A stretch of DNA of 64,000 nucleotides. Origin: Bacteroidales bacterium. Its GTDB lineage: Bacteria; Bacteroidota; Bacteroidia; Bacteroidales; Tenuifilaceae. The notes beneath the pieces were generated by a model that saw only the letters and a program-made list of their open reading frames with translations, had not been told where the DNA came from and did no database searches. The translations under genes were made by a program, and so were the position numbers. The stretch spans positions 395,956-459,955 of the forward strand of contig JACABB010000001.1 of the NCBI GenBank assembly GCA_013376985.1, given 5' to 3'. Numbering within the stretch: position 1 is the first letter of the stretch; the number at the start of each line of letters is the position of its first letter. Below are positions 9,581-18,656 of this stretch, one piece after another.

Positions 9581-10285
9581 TTATTCAAAAAGAAAATCTA
9601 AATCTTCACCAGAATTAACCTCTTTTGCTGGTAATCCTTTTTTGAATATTCTTGCTGGTTTTGATCCTATTAGTGATAATTTTACATTTTCTAAAAGAAT
9701 CATAGTACCCTCTCGAAGTCCAACAACGTAAACATAAGGATCCATTTCAAGAAATTCAAGAATTCTTTCTTCGCGGGTTTCTCCTGCATGTCCTTCTGGA
9801 TGTGAATCAATGTAATGTGGATTTATTTGAAATCTGACTAGATTAAACGCACCAAAATTATCCGGTTCGGTTATGGGCATGTCGTTTGTTGTGCAAATTG
9901 TTGGGCAAGCAACATTTGCTCCAGCGCTCCATCCAACATAAGGAGTCCCACTTAGAACTTTATATCTAACAGCCTCAATAAGATCAAACTGATGAATCAT
10001 TTTAAGTAGCCTAAATGTATTCCCTCCGCCAACAACAATCGCCTCTGCTTCTTGAACTGATTTTTTGGGAAATTTCGAGTGGTGAATAGACTCCACCTCA
10101 ATGCCCAGCTCGCTAAATTTACTTTGAACCTTTTTTTCATACTCATCAAAAGAGAAGGTTACTGCGGCGTAAGGTATGAATAAAACCTTTTTGACACCCT
10201 TTAGGAATGTGCCAATTTGCTCCTTGGGATGTTGAAGGTATGCTTCTCCAGCATTTGTAGAGTTGCTAATTAAAAGTAATCTCAT
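9581..10285 (-). CDS. pepE: Dipeptidase E (alpha-aspartyl dipeptidase)
   Basis: A 234-residue S51 family peptidase. The nucleophile serine is in GWSAGANV, with the upstream glycine-rich GGGNTFRLL block and the HPEGHAGETREER block that carries a catalytic residue in the family. PepE cleaves dipeptides with N-terminal Asp in the cytoplasm; close relatives act as cyanophycinases. Length and motifs fit PepE. It is monocistronic with its own well-formed promoter. Confidence 0.92.
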   Translation of the reverse strand: MRLLLISNSTNAGEAYLQHPKEQIGTFLKGVKKVLFIPYAAVTFSFDEYEKKVQSKFSELGIEVESIHHSKFPKKSVQEAEAIVVGGGNTFRLLKMIHQFDLIEAVRYKVLSGTPYVGWSAGANVACPTICTTNDMPITEPDNFGAFNLVRFQINPHYIDSHPEGHAGETREERILEFLEMDPYVYVVGLREGTMILLENVKLSLIGSKPARIFKKGLPAKEVNSGEDLDFLFE

Positions 10286-10315
10286 TATTTATATGTTATG
10301 GGTTGTTCTATTTGT

Positions 10316-10345
10316 CAAATTTAGTGACGACTTTAGAGTTTCAAA
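10316..10345 (-). promoter_or_regulatory. Promoter for pepE, both elements present
   Basis: On the minus strand: TTTG (10342-10345), an 18-bp spacer, then TAAATTTG (10316-10323). This fits the Bacteroidota -33/-7 consensus, with the start codon 31 bp further on. Confidence 0.72.
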
Positions 10346-10400
10346 AATAATGAAAGAAATGTTGTTATTATGTTTAGATTGAAAATATTACAAAATAAGA

Positions 10401-12389
10401 CTAAATCATAAATGCGAAGATTGAAATGTCTCGCAGAAACTCATCCCCTGCCTTTATTAATTCAAGGGTGTTGCAAAATATTTCTTTTTGTTCTTCGAAA
10501 GAAATATTCGATGTTTTAACAATTGCTTTACTTAATGTTTCGTAAAGCAAATCCAGTTCTGGCTCAATAGGTGTATAGTAATAACTTGAAGTGAAAAAAT
10601 AGAATCGTTCCCTCTTGCCAACCTTCAACCACTTTCTATCACTATTTTTTAAATTAGTAATAAAATTCTCATTATTTAATGAAAATGCACTGTTGGAGCC
10701 AAAATATTGTGCTTGGCGCAAATTTTGGTTATAAATCCAAAAATCCACATTTATAGTATCCGTTTTTTCAAGAATGTTATGCCAGTTAGATTCTTTTAGA
10801 AATTTATGATATAATGCCTTAATATCTATATCTGAATATATTTGAGTTAATGAATGATAAAAATCAATAACGGATAAGTATACGAGATTAGAGTTTTCAT
10901 TGGCGTTTTTTAAAGAGATAAATGCAAAGCAGATAAAAGAATCTTTTTGAAATGAAAAATAAGGATCTTGAGTTTCTGGGGATAGATTTATATTCCAACT
11001 TTTTTGAAACATCGATGATAAATGATTTTGATTATTTTGAAGATTATAATTATAAAAGTAATAGCCTGTTTTATTAAGTAAGATATATAAATCTGAGGTT
11101 TGAGCAGATGATTTTTTAATGGTTTTTTTCTTCTGTGTGTTTTCTCTTATAAAGAGCATGATTAGAAAAATGAAAAGAATAAATAAACCTGTTGATATAA
11201 TAATAATTATTCGTTGATTATAAAGTTGATGATTTATTTCTGCAAGTTCTTTTTCTTTTTTTTGAGCGTCGTACTCGGCTTGAATCGTTTCAATTTTTCC
11301 AAAAGTTTCTGCGTTAAGAAGAGAGTCCTTAATCTGAACATAAAGTTTATAATTTAATAAAGCTTTTTCGTGGTTTTTTGTCTGTACATAAATGTCAGAG
11401 AGAGCCTCGTATACAGCCTTTTGTGTTTCTTTTTGTTTTAGTTTAATTGCGATATTCAGGCTGCGCGTTAAATATTTAATAGCTAACGGGGTGTTGTTTA
11501 GTTTTGAGTATACAAGTCCAATATTTTGAAGAGATGCACAGATACGAGGAGGACTCCCTAAATCTTCAAAAAATTTCAAAGCATCTATGTGGTATAAAAG
11601 AGCATCATTATACTGTTGTTTTCTTAGAAATAATGATCCGATATTATCCTTAATAATTGCAACACCCAATTTAATACCAAGAGAATCGTATATTCTCATA
11701 GAACGTATGTAGAAATCAAGAGCGGCATCATATTTTTTTAATTCTAAATAGGCACTTGCAATATTATTTGCTGCACCAGCAACCGCTCTTGGTGTATTAT
11801 TTTTTTTATTAACGGTAAGATATTTTTTGAAATATTCAATGGACTTATCGTATTCTTCGCGAAAGTAATATATCTGACCAATATTGTTTAGAGTTATTGC
11901 ACCATAAGTGCTATCACCTATTTCATCAAAAAGGACTAATGCTTTTATGTAGTTTTCAAGCGCTTTATCGTATTTTCCCCATGCCCGATAAATTAAACCG
12001 ATATCATTTAGTAACTGTCCTGCTCCTTTTTTGTTATTAAGAAAAGTGTAAATTTCAAGAGCATTATTTAAATTGACAAGAGCAAGGGAAAATTCTCCTT
12101 TTCTTTGATACGAGTTACCAATTTGATGGTAAACATGAGCAACTTGGTTCCTATCGTTTGATCTCTCGGCAACAAATAATGCTTTATTCAGGTAAAGCAA
12201 TGATTTATCATAAGCGCTATCAGTGTAAATCTTTGCAATTTTCAGACAGGTTTTATATACAATAGAGTCAACCTTTTGGTTATTTAGATTATTTATAAGG
12301 CTATCAACGGTTCGATTTTTGGCTATACCGTGAAAAGAAAAAATCCCGAATGTTATATAAATGATTAAATGACGCATAAAGAAGATCAT
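10401..12389 (-). CDS. TPR membrane protein with degenerate SpoIIE/PP2C-like C-terminus
   Basis: A 662-residue protein. It has a signal peptide (start at the first ATG or at the fifth codon, MRHLIIY), then about eight TPR units (residues 40-350, repeats of the type NNIGQIYYFREEYDKSIEYF), a short coiled coil, one membrane segment (IIIIISTGLFILFIFLIML) and a cytoplasmic domain of about 230 residues. That domain has the length and order of the SpoIIE phosphatase domain normally found here in Bacteroidota. However, GGDYYD, the DxxGHG block and FTDG are not recognisable, and FTDG aligns with FTSS. The end (GDEFLRDISIFAFMI) resembles the family's DDIS-I-GF ending with one Asp lost. I infer a catalytically dead regulatory domain. 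No partner gene is adjacent. Confidence 0.8.
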   Translation of the reverse strand: MIFFMRHLIIYITFGIFSFHGIAKNRTVDSLINNLNNQKVDSIVYKTCLKIAKIYTDSAYDKSLLYLNKALFVAERSNDRNQVAHVYHQIGNSYQRKGEFSLALVNLNNALEIYTFLNNKKGAGQLLNDIGLIYRAWGKYDKALENYIKALVLFDEIGDSTYGAITLNNIGQIYYFREEYDKSIEYFKKYLTVNKKNNTPRAVAGAANNIASAYLELKKYDAALDFYIRSMRIYDSLGIKLGVAIIKDNIGSLFLRKQQYNDALLYHIDALKFFEDLGSPPRICASLQNIGLVYSKLNNTPLAIKYLTRSLNIAIKLKQKETQKAVYEALSDIYVQTKNHEKALLNYKLYVQIKDSLLNAETFGKIETIQAEYDAQKKEKELAEINHQLYNQRIIIIISTGLFILFIFLIMLFIRENTQKKKTIKKSSAQTSDLYILLNKTGYYFYNYNLQNNQNHLSSMFQKSWNINLSPETQDPYFSFQKDSFICFAFISLKNANENSNLVYLSVIDFYHSLTQIYSDIDIKALYHKFLKESNWHNILEKTDTINVDFWIYNQNLRQAQYFGSNSAFSLNNENFITNLKNSDRKWLKVGKRERFYFFTSSYYYTPIEPELDLLYETLSKAIVKTSNISFEEQKEIFCNTLELIKAGDEFLRDISIFAFMI

Positions 12390-12402
12390 TTTAAATCGTT
12401 TT

Positions 12403-12431
12403 CAAATGTATAAAAATAATTGATTTTCAAC
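12403..12431 (-). promoter_or_regulatory. Promoter for the TPR protein gene
   Basis: On the minus strand: GTTG (one mismatch to TTTG, 12428-12431), a 17-bp spacer, then TACATTTG (12403-12410), an exact -7 match 13 bp before the start codon. Confidence 0.55.
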
Positions 12432-12467
12432 CTAAAACTTGATTTGCGAAGAATTATGTTGTATAAA

Positions 12468-12495
12468 ATAAAAAAGCTGCCCTTTGGAGCAGCTT
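12468..12495 (-). terminator. Terminator of the sigma/anti-sigma/barrel operon
   Basis: Stem AAGCTGC (12474-12480) with GCAGCTT (12489-12495), 8-base loop, followed on the minus strand by a T-rich tail. It lies 21 bp after the barrel gene's stop codon. Confidence 0.8.
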
Positions 12496-12516
12496 CTTAA
12501 TATTTAAAATATCGAA

Positions 12517-13461
12517 TTAGTCGTTGAAATTAAATAAGACTAGCCCAACAGAGAAGGGATAAACTTCGGGGCCTTTATCTTTTTCGAAAAGAGCAACAGG
12601 ATAATAGTTTGCAAATAGTTTTAAACCCCGATATCCAATTCTTGCGGTGAAACCATACCGAAATGTGGAAAGATTAAAGTCATCGTGATTTTTATCTTTC
12701 TTTCTTCCTCCGTTTTCATAAATTACTTTAGTGTGTGCCCCGATTCTTAAGCCCCCGATTACGCCGCCTGAAATGTATATTCTATGTCCTCGCTCACCGG
12801 TTGGGATTTGAATTTCTAAAAGAAGGGGAATTGTCAAATGTGTTGTTGATAGTTTAGATTTTTGAACATCAAAATTTCCTTTGATATAAGAACTGTCCAC
12901 AATAGTAATTCCATTCTCCATCTTTAGTGAAATAGGATTTGAAAAATGATAATTATTAAACTCTAACCCCATTCCCGTAATTAACCCTATTTTATCCGTT
13001 CCAAAACCAATACTATACTGCATAAAATTAAGGTTAATATTCCAAGAGCGAGCTTGCTTGAGATCTAGCGCAGCCAAATCACCTTTTAGGTTTAATGACC
13101 GATTTTTATCCATTAAACCATTTACACCGAACTCAAATCCAGACCAATGTCCTTGAAAACCAGATTTGTGGTGATATTCGGTATCCCAATCATCACAAAA
13201 TTTTCTATTGTTTGGTATTTTTAGAGTTGTATTATTTCCATCGTCAAATATCGTGATGGTGCTTCTACCAATTCTAAATTTTGCTGAATCAGCTTTTACT
13301 TTCAGCAGGGGTCTTTCTTTTAGAGTATCTGTTTTTTGTAATGATAATGTTGAATCTCTACTTTCCAGCGCCTTCAGTTTTTGTATTTGTGATTCTGGAT
13401 CTTGCGAATAAGCAGCTGAGATGAAGCTTAAACCCAATAAAATTGAGATTAATTTTTTCAT
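12517..13461 (-). CDS. Outer-membrane beta-barrel protein, PorT-like
   Basis: I choose the ATG at 13461 (MKKLISILLGLSFISAAYSQ), which gives a clean signal peptide; an ATG eight codons upstream would put extra residues in front of it. The 314-residue product has a polar N-terminal region (residues 20-95) and then alternating beta-strand segments ending in a typical barrel strand (YPFSVGLVLFNFND). The family is annotated as outer membrane beta-barrel/PorT-like. It is the last gene after an ECF sigma factor and its anti-sigma factor, so it may be a target or the sensed envelope component. Exact function is unknown. Confidence 0.78.
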   Translation of the reverse strand: MKKLISILLGLSFISAAYSQDPESQIQKLKALESRDSTLSLQKTDTLKERPLLKVKADSAKFRIGRSTITIFDDGNNTTLKIPNNRKFCDDWDTEYHHKSGFQGHWSGFEFGVNGLMDKNRSLNLKGDLAALDLKQARSWNINLNFMQYSIGFGTDKIGLITGMGLEFNNYHFSNPISLKMENGITIVDSSYIKGNFDVQKSKLSTTHLTIPLLLEIQIPTGERGHRIYISGGVIGGLRIGAHTKVIYENGGRKKDKNHDDFNLSTFRYGFTARIGYRGLKLFANYYPVALFEKDKGPEVYPFSVGLVLFNFND

Positions 13462-13528
13462 AGTATTAGCGTTTAATTGGTACATGATTTTGTTCTTTTA
13501 TTGATAGGACGGAGATGGTTACAGATAG

Positions 13529-14599
13529 TTACAAGTCTTCCTGTTTTTTTCTAATTGAGGTTGAGAAAGCGATTAAACTTGATTCAAAGCTCACTTTCTC
13601 AATGTTACCATTCTTGTCTTTTTTTGCATTCAAATGAATATCTTTTCCCATTAATTTCCCGAATGATTGAACGCCATATTGGAGGATTTCAAAAAAAACA
13701 ATTTCTCGTACCCGCGGTTTATTTATACTATTATCGGCATAACTGTTTTTTTCAATCTCTGAAAGATTCGAGGGTCTTGGATAAAGTACAATTAATCCTT
13801 TAATATTCTCATCTTGAATTGTTCTTTCAAAAAAAACTTTTTTAGAGCCAAGGCTCAAAATTTTTGCAGGAATAGGATCTTTTTTCCTTATCGTTTGATT
13901 ATTAAAATTTACATTTGGTTTAGATGATTCTATTCGGGTTTTAGAGGCTTTTTTGTTTGGAACAAAATCTTGCGATTTTGCATACGAGTATTGGTTCTCC
14001 TTTTGTAACTCTTTGGGGGGATTAATGAATGAATGATTAAAGGAGGCCACAACATCGCTTTTTTTGAGTTCGTAGGAATGATTTGTGTTAACTAGAAATT
14101 TTCCGATTGTATACATACCCAATAATAATCCAATAGATGCCGCAATTCCTATTGATCTCTTTAGTGTTGAATAGCGAATAGGAATTATTGATGTTCTTTT
14201 TAATCTGGTTTTATCTGGGAATACAATTGAACTAGAGGATTGAATGATGGTTTTCTGATATAATAATAAGTCAAAACTTCCTGTGTGATTTTCGCTTAAT
14301 ATTGTATCCAATCGGAGTTTTTCCTTGTCTGAAATTTCTCCCTCTACGAAGGCGATGTATAAATACTCTGATTCATTTTCAATGCCATTTTTTAAAAAGG
14401 AACTTTTTTTGAGATCTGCTTTATTAGGATAAGAAATAATATCGTTTACCAGAACAACATCCGTTAGCCCTTCTAATTGATTTTTGAGATCTGGGTTTTG
14501 TTCTAGAAATGCGATAAGCACTCCCTCCAATGATGGATCTAATGTGCCATCAAGGTAGTCAACAAGAAACACTTCGTAATTGTATCTAGTTATTTCCAT
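13529..14599 (-). CDS. Probable membrane anti-sigma factor
   Basis: A 356-residue protein with an N-terminal helical domain (MEITRYNYEVFLVDYLDGTL...) like those of Bacteroidota anti-sigma proteins, one membrane segment near residues 148-166 (SIGIAASIGLLLGMYTIGKF) and a periplasmic tail. It starts 7 bp after the ECF sigma stop, the standard arrangement for a sigma/anti-sigma pair. No zinc-binding HxxxCxxC motif is visible. Function is inferred from position and topology rather than from a strong family match. Confidence 0.7.
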   Translation of the reverse strand: MEITRYNYEVFLVDYLDGTLDPSLEGVLIAFLEQNPDLKNQLEGLTDVVLVNDIISYPNKADLKKSSFLKNGIENESEYLYIAFVEGEISDKEKLRLDTILSENHTGSFDLLLYQKTIIQSSSSIVFPDKTRLKRTSIIPIRYSTLKRSIGIAASIGLLLGMYTIGKFLVNTNHSYELKKSDVVASFNHSFINPPKELQKENQYSYAKSQDFVPNKKASKTRIESSKPNVNFNNQTIRKKDPIPAKILSLGSKKVFFERTIQDENIKGLIVLYPRPSNLSEIEKNSYADNSINKPRVREIVFFEILQYGVQSFGKLMGKDIHLNAKKDKNGNIEKVSFESSLIAFSTSIRKKQEDL

Positions 14600-14606
14600 G
14601 GTGTTT

Positions 14607-15092
14607 CTAAATAATATTTTCGATACTTACAAGGTAATTCTTTAAAAAGAGCCTGGCTCTAAAAATATATACTTTAACCTGAGATTCCTTAAGCCCTGTA
14701 ATTTCTCCAATCTCTTCGTATGAATAGCCTTCGTAGTCCCGGAGGAGTAATACCGATTTTTGAATATTTGGAAGTCGCTCAACAGCGTTGCTTAAAACTT
14801 CACTAATATCACTATACTGATCAAGCGTGGATCTATTCGATGATTGGGTGAACTCAAAATCTGCTTTTGTTTTTTCTTTTCGAATCACATCGATTGATGT
14901 ATGATACGTTGTTGTGAAAAGATAAGACTTTACTTTTTCGTAAGAAACGTCAGTGTGCTTTGTCCAAAGTTTTTCATAAGCATCCTGAACGATATCTTTA
15001 GCTTTTTCCTGATTTTTAATGGTTTTTAGGGCAAAACGGTAGATACCATCAGCATACAAATCAACACTTTTATTATACTCCTCTACAGTCAT
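14607..15092 (-). CDS. ECF-type RNA polymerase sigma factor
   Basis: A 161-residue sigma-70 factor with region 2 (DIYxFA-like YRFALKTIKNQEKAKDIVQDAYEKLW) and region 4 (LPNIQKSVLLLRDYEGYSYEEIGEITGLKESQVKVYIFRAR). It lacks regions 1 and 3, as ECF factors do. It begins the operon with the anti-sigma and barrel genes and probably senses an envelope condition. Confidence 0.92.
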   Translation of the reverse strand: MTVEEYNKSVDLYADGIYRFALKTIKNQEKAKDIVQDAYEKLWTKHTDVSYEKVKSYLFTTTYHTSIDVIRKEKTKADFEFTQSSNRSTLDQYSDISEVLSNAVERLPNIQKSVLLLRDYEGYSYEEIGEITGLKESQVKVYIFRARLFLKNYLVSIENII

Positions 15093-15246
15093 TAAAAGTT
15101 TGCAGTTTCCAAAATAAGACGATTCCGATTTAAGAAAGTTACAGTGCTAACAGAATTCTTTTTTATTTTATAAATATTTACCAGAAAATGGAGAAATGGC
15201 GGTGAGTAGAAAAAAATGTATGTTATTTGGAATGTGAAATTTAATA

Positions 15247-18200
15247 CTAATTCTGCGAGATATATTTATCAATAATTTGAAGCATTCCCTCTATTTTAAT
15301 AGGTTTTGCCATAAAACTATCGAAGCCACAATCGAAAGCATTTTGATTATTGTCATTGTTTGGGTAAGCCGTTTGACAAACAACGGGTAGGTTATTGTTG
15401 TGAAGTTTAATAAGTTTTGTTGCCTCGTAACCATCCATTTCGGGCATAACAATATCCATTAATACAATATTAATATCAGGATTGTTTCTGACGAGTTCCA
15501 CTGCTTCAAGACCAGTCTTTGCCCAAATTACTTCTGCCGCAGTGTGCTTAATTGCCGCTTTAAGGTATACATAGTTTGAATCAATATCATCAGCAACAAG
15601 AATTTTTTTATTCCTCCAGTTATAGGTTTGCTTTTTTTCCTCTTTTTGTTCTGGTTCAAATTTGAAACGAACAGGTATATATGGGACAGTAAAAAAGAAA
15701 GTGGAGCCAGATCCAGGAATGCTTGTTAACCATATTTTTCCGCCCAATTTTTCAACAATATGTTTTGAAATAGCCAGTCCAAGACCCATGCCGCCAAATC
15801 TTCTTGTATTCGAATCATCCGCTTGCCGGAAAGGGCTAAAGATATATTTTTGTTTTTCGGGTTCAATTCCAATGCCAGTATCAATAATATAGAACATTAA
15901 AGTTCTTTCATCTTTAAAGGTGTATCCAAATTCAATGAACCCATTTTCAGTAAATTTGGTAGCATTAGAGATTAAATTATTCAAAACCTGCTTAAGTCTA
16001 AGAGGATCTGTAAGTATCGTAAAGTCCTCTGAGCGGATTTCTTTTTTAAAATTAAGTTTGACGTATTTTCCTTTTTTATCTTCATTGAGATAAGTCTCTT
16101 GAAGTTCTGTCATTAATTTATTTACACAACACTCACCTTTCTTAATTGCAAGTTGACCGGTCTCAATTTCCGAGATTTCAATAAGGTTTTCAATTAATTT
16201 TAAAAGATCGTTAGAGTTCTTGTAAAGGACATCAGAAAGATTTTTCTTTTCAATTATCGACAAATCCGAATCCGTTAGCAAAGAAGAAAAACCAATAATA
16301 GCATTTAATGGAGTTCTAATTTCATGCGACAAATTAGAGAGAAATGCTGTTTTTAGTTTGTCAGATTCTTCAGCTTTTGTTTTGGATAAAAGTAGTTCTC
16401 TTTCACTCTCTTTTCTGGTAGTAATATCTTCCATGCTAGCGATACCATGGGAAACCTCACCTCTTCGATTAAATATTGGAGCAAATGAAGCGAGAACCCA
16501 AAAATGCTCTCCCTTTATGCTTTGCAACTGAATTTCCCCTTTCCACACATTCCCTTTTTTCACACATTCAATAGCGGTATACAGATTTTTTCCTGAATTG
16601 TATTCAACCTTCATTTCAAGAAGGTTTTTATGTATTGCTTCCGAAGGGGAGTGTCCTGTTAAATTAGTGAAAGAAGGGTTTATAAACTCTATGTTTCCCA
16701 CTGGATTGGTTATAACTATACTTACGGGTGAGTTCTTGATGGCTTTTGATAGAACATATAGAAAATGTTCAGTTATTTTCTTCTTTGTAATATCAATCGA
16801 AACACCTCCTATTTTCCAGTTATTATCAAGCCCATGAAATCTAAACTTATGAGTTACAAAAGTCTTATCGTGACCCTCTTTATCCGTAAGCGTTTCTTCA
16901 AACTCAATTTTTCCATGTTGTAAAACTTTTTCATCCTCCAGAGAAATTCTATTGCCCCATTTAGGGTTGAGTTCTTCACTTATATTTTTACCAATAAACT
17001 TATCGAATCCAAACACATTTGTTAGATATTTGTTTTGATATAGAAGTACTCCAGTATAATCCTTAATAAAAACACCAATAGGCATATTATCCATAAAAAC
17101 AGAGAATTGCTCCTCTGTTTTTCTAAGAGTATTTTCTACTTCGAGTTTTTCAGTTATATCCTTAAAATCTTCAATAATTCCAAGTAATTCCCCATTACCA
17201 CCCCAAAAAGGAACAGCAGAATGTTGGCACCTAATCTTCTTTCCCCCCTTTTTAAATCTCACCTCCTCTGTTTCAACCGCTATTTCCCCATCGCGAATAC
17301 GATCCAACGGGCAATTGGTTGTATGACAGAAAACCCCTGGAAAAATATCGTAACATTTCTCACCCTCAATAGATTCTCTGGTAGTGCCAGATATCCTACA
17401 AAAGGAGTCATTTACACGAATGATATCATAGTTTGTATTAATAATTCTCATCCCGTTTGCCGTAGAATTAAATATTTGATAAAGTTCAACATTCGTATTT
17501 AAAACTTCTCTGGTACGATCGGCAACCTCGCGGTCAAAAATTTCTTCTATGTTAAAGAAATGAGCTATTAATCGATTAAAAAAAAGACTAATTAATATGT
17601 ATGAGAGGACAATAATTAATATAGAAAGTAATATTGAGCGTATTAGAAAATTATAGAAAGGGGCTTCAAAATTTGTAGTGTTAACGGCAAGGATTATATA
17701 TCCCGCATTTTCATTGTTGGATAATTTTAATTCCCCCGTTTTAAACAGAGCAAAGTATTTATTTTCATACTTGGTTGTAACTTTTTCCCCTATTATTGCT
17801 TTATTAAGTGTATGTTTATCAATGATAATATCTTTTTTATCTGAAGAAATAATTGTCCAATCCTTATCGTAGCTAATTGTTGAAATATTCTTGTTTAGAA
17901 TTTTATTTGCCAAATCCGACTTTAGAACGGTAAAAACCTTAATACCGTTTTTATTTTCTAGTGCTGTTATACCATCATGCGCACCAGCAGCGATTTCTAT
18001 AAATCCAGCATTACCATTATTGACGGGAATGGTAATTGAGCGATAAAGCCCTTCGGCCTTAATGAAAAATTGTGGAGTAGTGAAATCAACCCTTGCTCGG
18101 CTTTCTGATGAATTATAGAATAATTCTATATCATGTTTGAGCCTAGAACCAAAAATCAGGTTTCCCTCAGAAGAGCGAGCAAAGATATGAGGCCATAATT

Positions 18201-18510
18201 TGAAATCGTCTTGTTTAAATGCGGGTTCTAGTGAACGAAAAAGAGATAATGAGTCTTTATCAATAATGGATTTAACAATTTCCGGAGAGGTTCCTAAACG
18301 ATAATAGCGATTGATAGAATTAATGTAATTCTGGTTTAAGTTATCTTTTAATTCAATGATTTTAAGATCGATGAGATGATTTTTAAAGCGAAGATTGAAT
18401 GTAATTGATAGATAATTGTAAAAAACAGAAAATCCCATTATAATTAAGACAAGCGTAATTATAATTCTTCTTCTAGTATATTTTTCTTTAATAATTGCCT
18501 TTGATCTCAA
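15247..18510 (-). CDS. Hybrid sensor histidine kinase with three PAS domains and receiver
   Basis: A 1087-residue protein: N-terminal membrane segment (about 16-36), a periplasmic sensor of about 250 residues resembling dCACHE domains, a second membrane segment (about 285-310), three PAS domains, HisKA (LSNLSHEIRTPLNAIIGF), HATPase_c (DTGIGIEPEKQ, GGMGLGLAISKHIVEKLGG) and a C-terminal receiver (VADDIDSNY; phospho-acceptor in VLMDIVMPEMDGYE). The first PAS contains several cysteines (GEKCYDIF, VFCHTTNCPLDRI, IRCQHS). There is no adjacent response regulator with a DNA-binding domain, so the output is unknown. Confidence 0.9.
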   Translation of the reverse strand: MRSKAIIKEKYTRRRIIITLVLIIMGFSVFYNYLSITFNLRFKNHLIDLKIIELKDNLNQNYINSINRYYRLGTSPEIVKSIIDKDSLSLFRSLEPAFKQDDFKLWPHIFARSSEGNLIFGSRLKHDIELFYNSSESRARVDFTTPQFFIKAEGLYRSITIPVNNGNAGFIEIAAGAHDGITALENKNGIKVFTVLKSDLANKILNKNISTISYDKDWTIISSDKKDIIIDKHTLNKAIIGEKVTTKYENKYFALFKTGELKLSNNENAGYIILAVNTTNFEAPFYNFLIRSILLSILIIVLSYILISLFFNRLIAHFFNIEEIFDREVADRTREVLNTNVELYQIFNSTANGMRIINTNYDIIRVNDSFCRISGTTRESIEGEKCYDIFPGVFCHTTNCPLDRIRDGEIAVETEEVRFKKGGKKIRCQHSAVPFWGGNGELLGIIEDFKDITEKLEVENTLRKTEEQFSVFMDNMPIGVFIKDYTGVLLYQNKYLTNVFGFDKFIGKNISEELNPKWGNRISLEDEKVLQHGKIEFEETLTDKEGHDKTFVTHKFRFHGLDNNWKIGGVSIDITKKKITEHFLYVLSKAIKNSPVSIVITNPVGNIEFINPSFTNLTGHSPSEAIHKNLLEMKVEYNSGKNLYTAIECVKKGNVWKGEIQLQSIKGEHFWVLASFAPIFNRRGEVSHGIASMEDITTRKESERELLLSKTKAEESDKLKTAFLSNLSHEIRTPLNAIIGFSSLLTDSDLSIIEKKNLSDVLYKNSNDLLKLIENLIEISEIETGQLAIKKGECCVNKLMTELQETYLNEDKKGKYVKLNFKKEIRSEDFTILTDPLRLKQVLNNLISNATKFTENGFIEFGYTFKDERTLMFYIIDTGIGIEPEKQKYIFSPFRQADDSNTRRFGGMGLGLAISKHIVEKLGGKIWLTSIPGSGSTFFFTVPYIPVRFKFEPEQKEEKKQTYNWRNKKILVADDIDSNYVYLKAAIKHTAAEVIWAKTGLEAVELVRNNPDINIVLMDIVMPEMDGYEATKLIKLHNNNLPVVCQTAYPNNDNNQNAFDCGFDSFMAKPIKIEGMLQIIDKYISQN

Positions 18511-18538
18511 AACGTTTTTGTGCTTTCAATGTATAATT

Positions 18539-18546
18539 CAAAAGTA
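18539..18546 (-). promoter_or_regulatory. Candidate -7 element for the hybrid kinase gene
   Basis: TACTTTTG on the minus strand, 28 bp upstream of the ATG; matches TAnnTTTG. No clear -33 element. Confidence 0.4.
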
Positions 18547-18656
18547 AAATTAATTATTTGATGGAGACACGTTAGGCAATATAATATTTTTCTATAAAAA
18601 AGTATTTTTCTATAAACAAAATAGAATCTCAAAGAAAAAATAAAAACTTCAATTTA

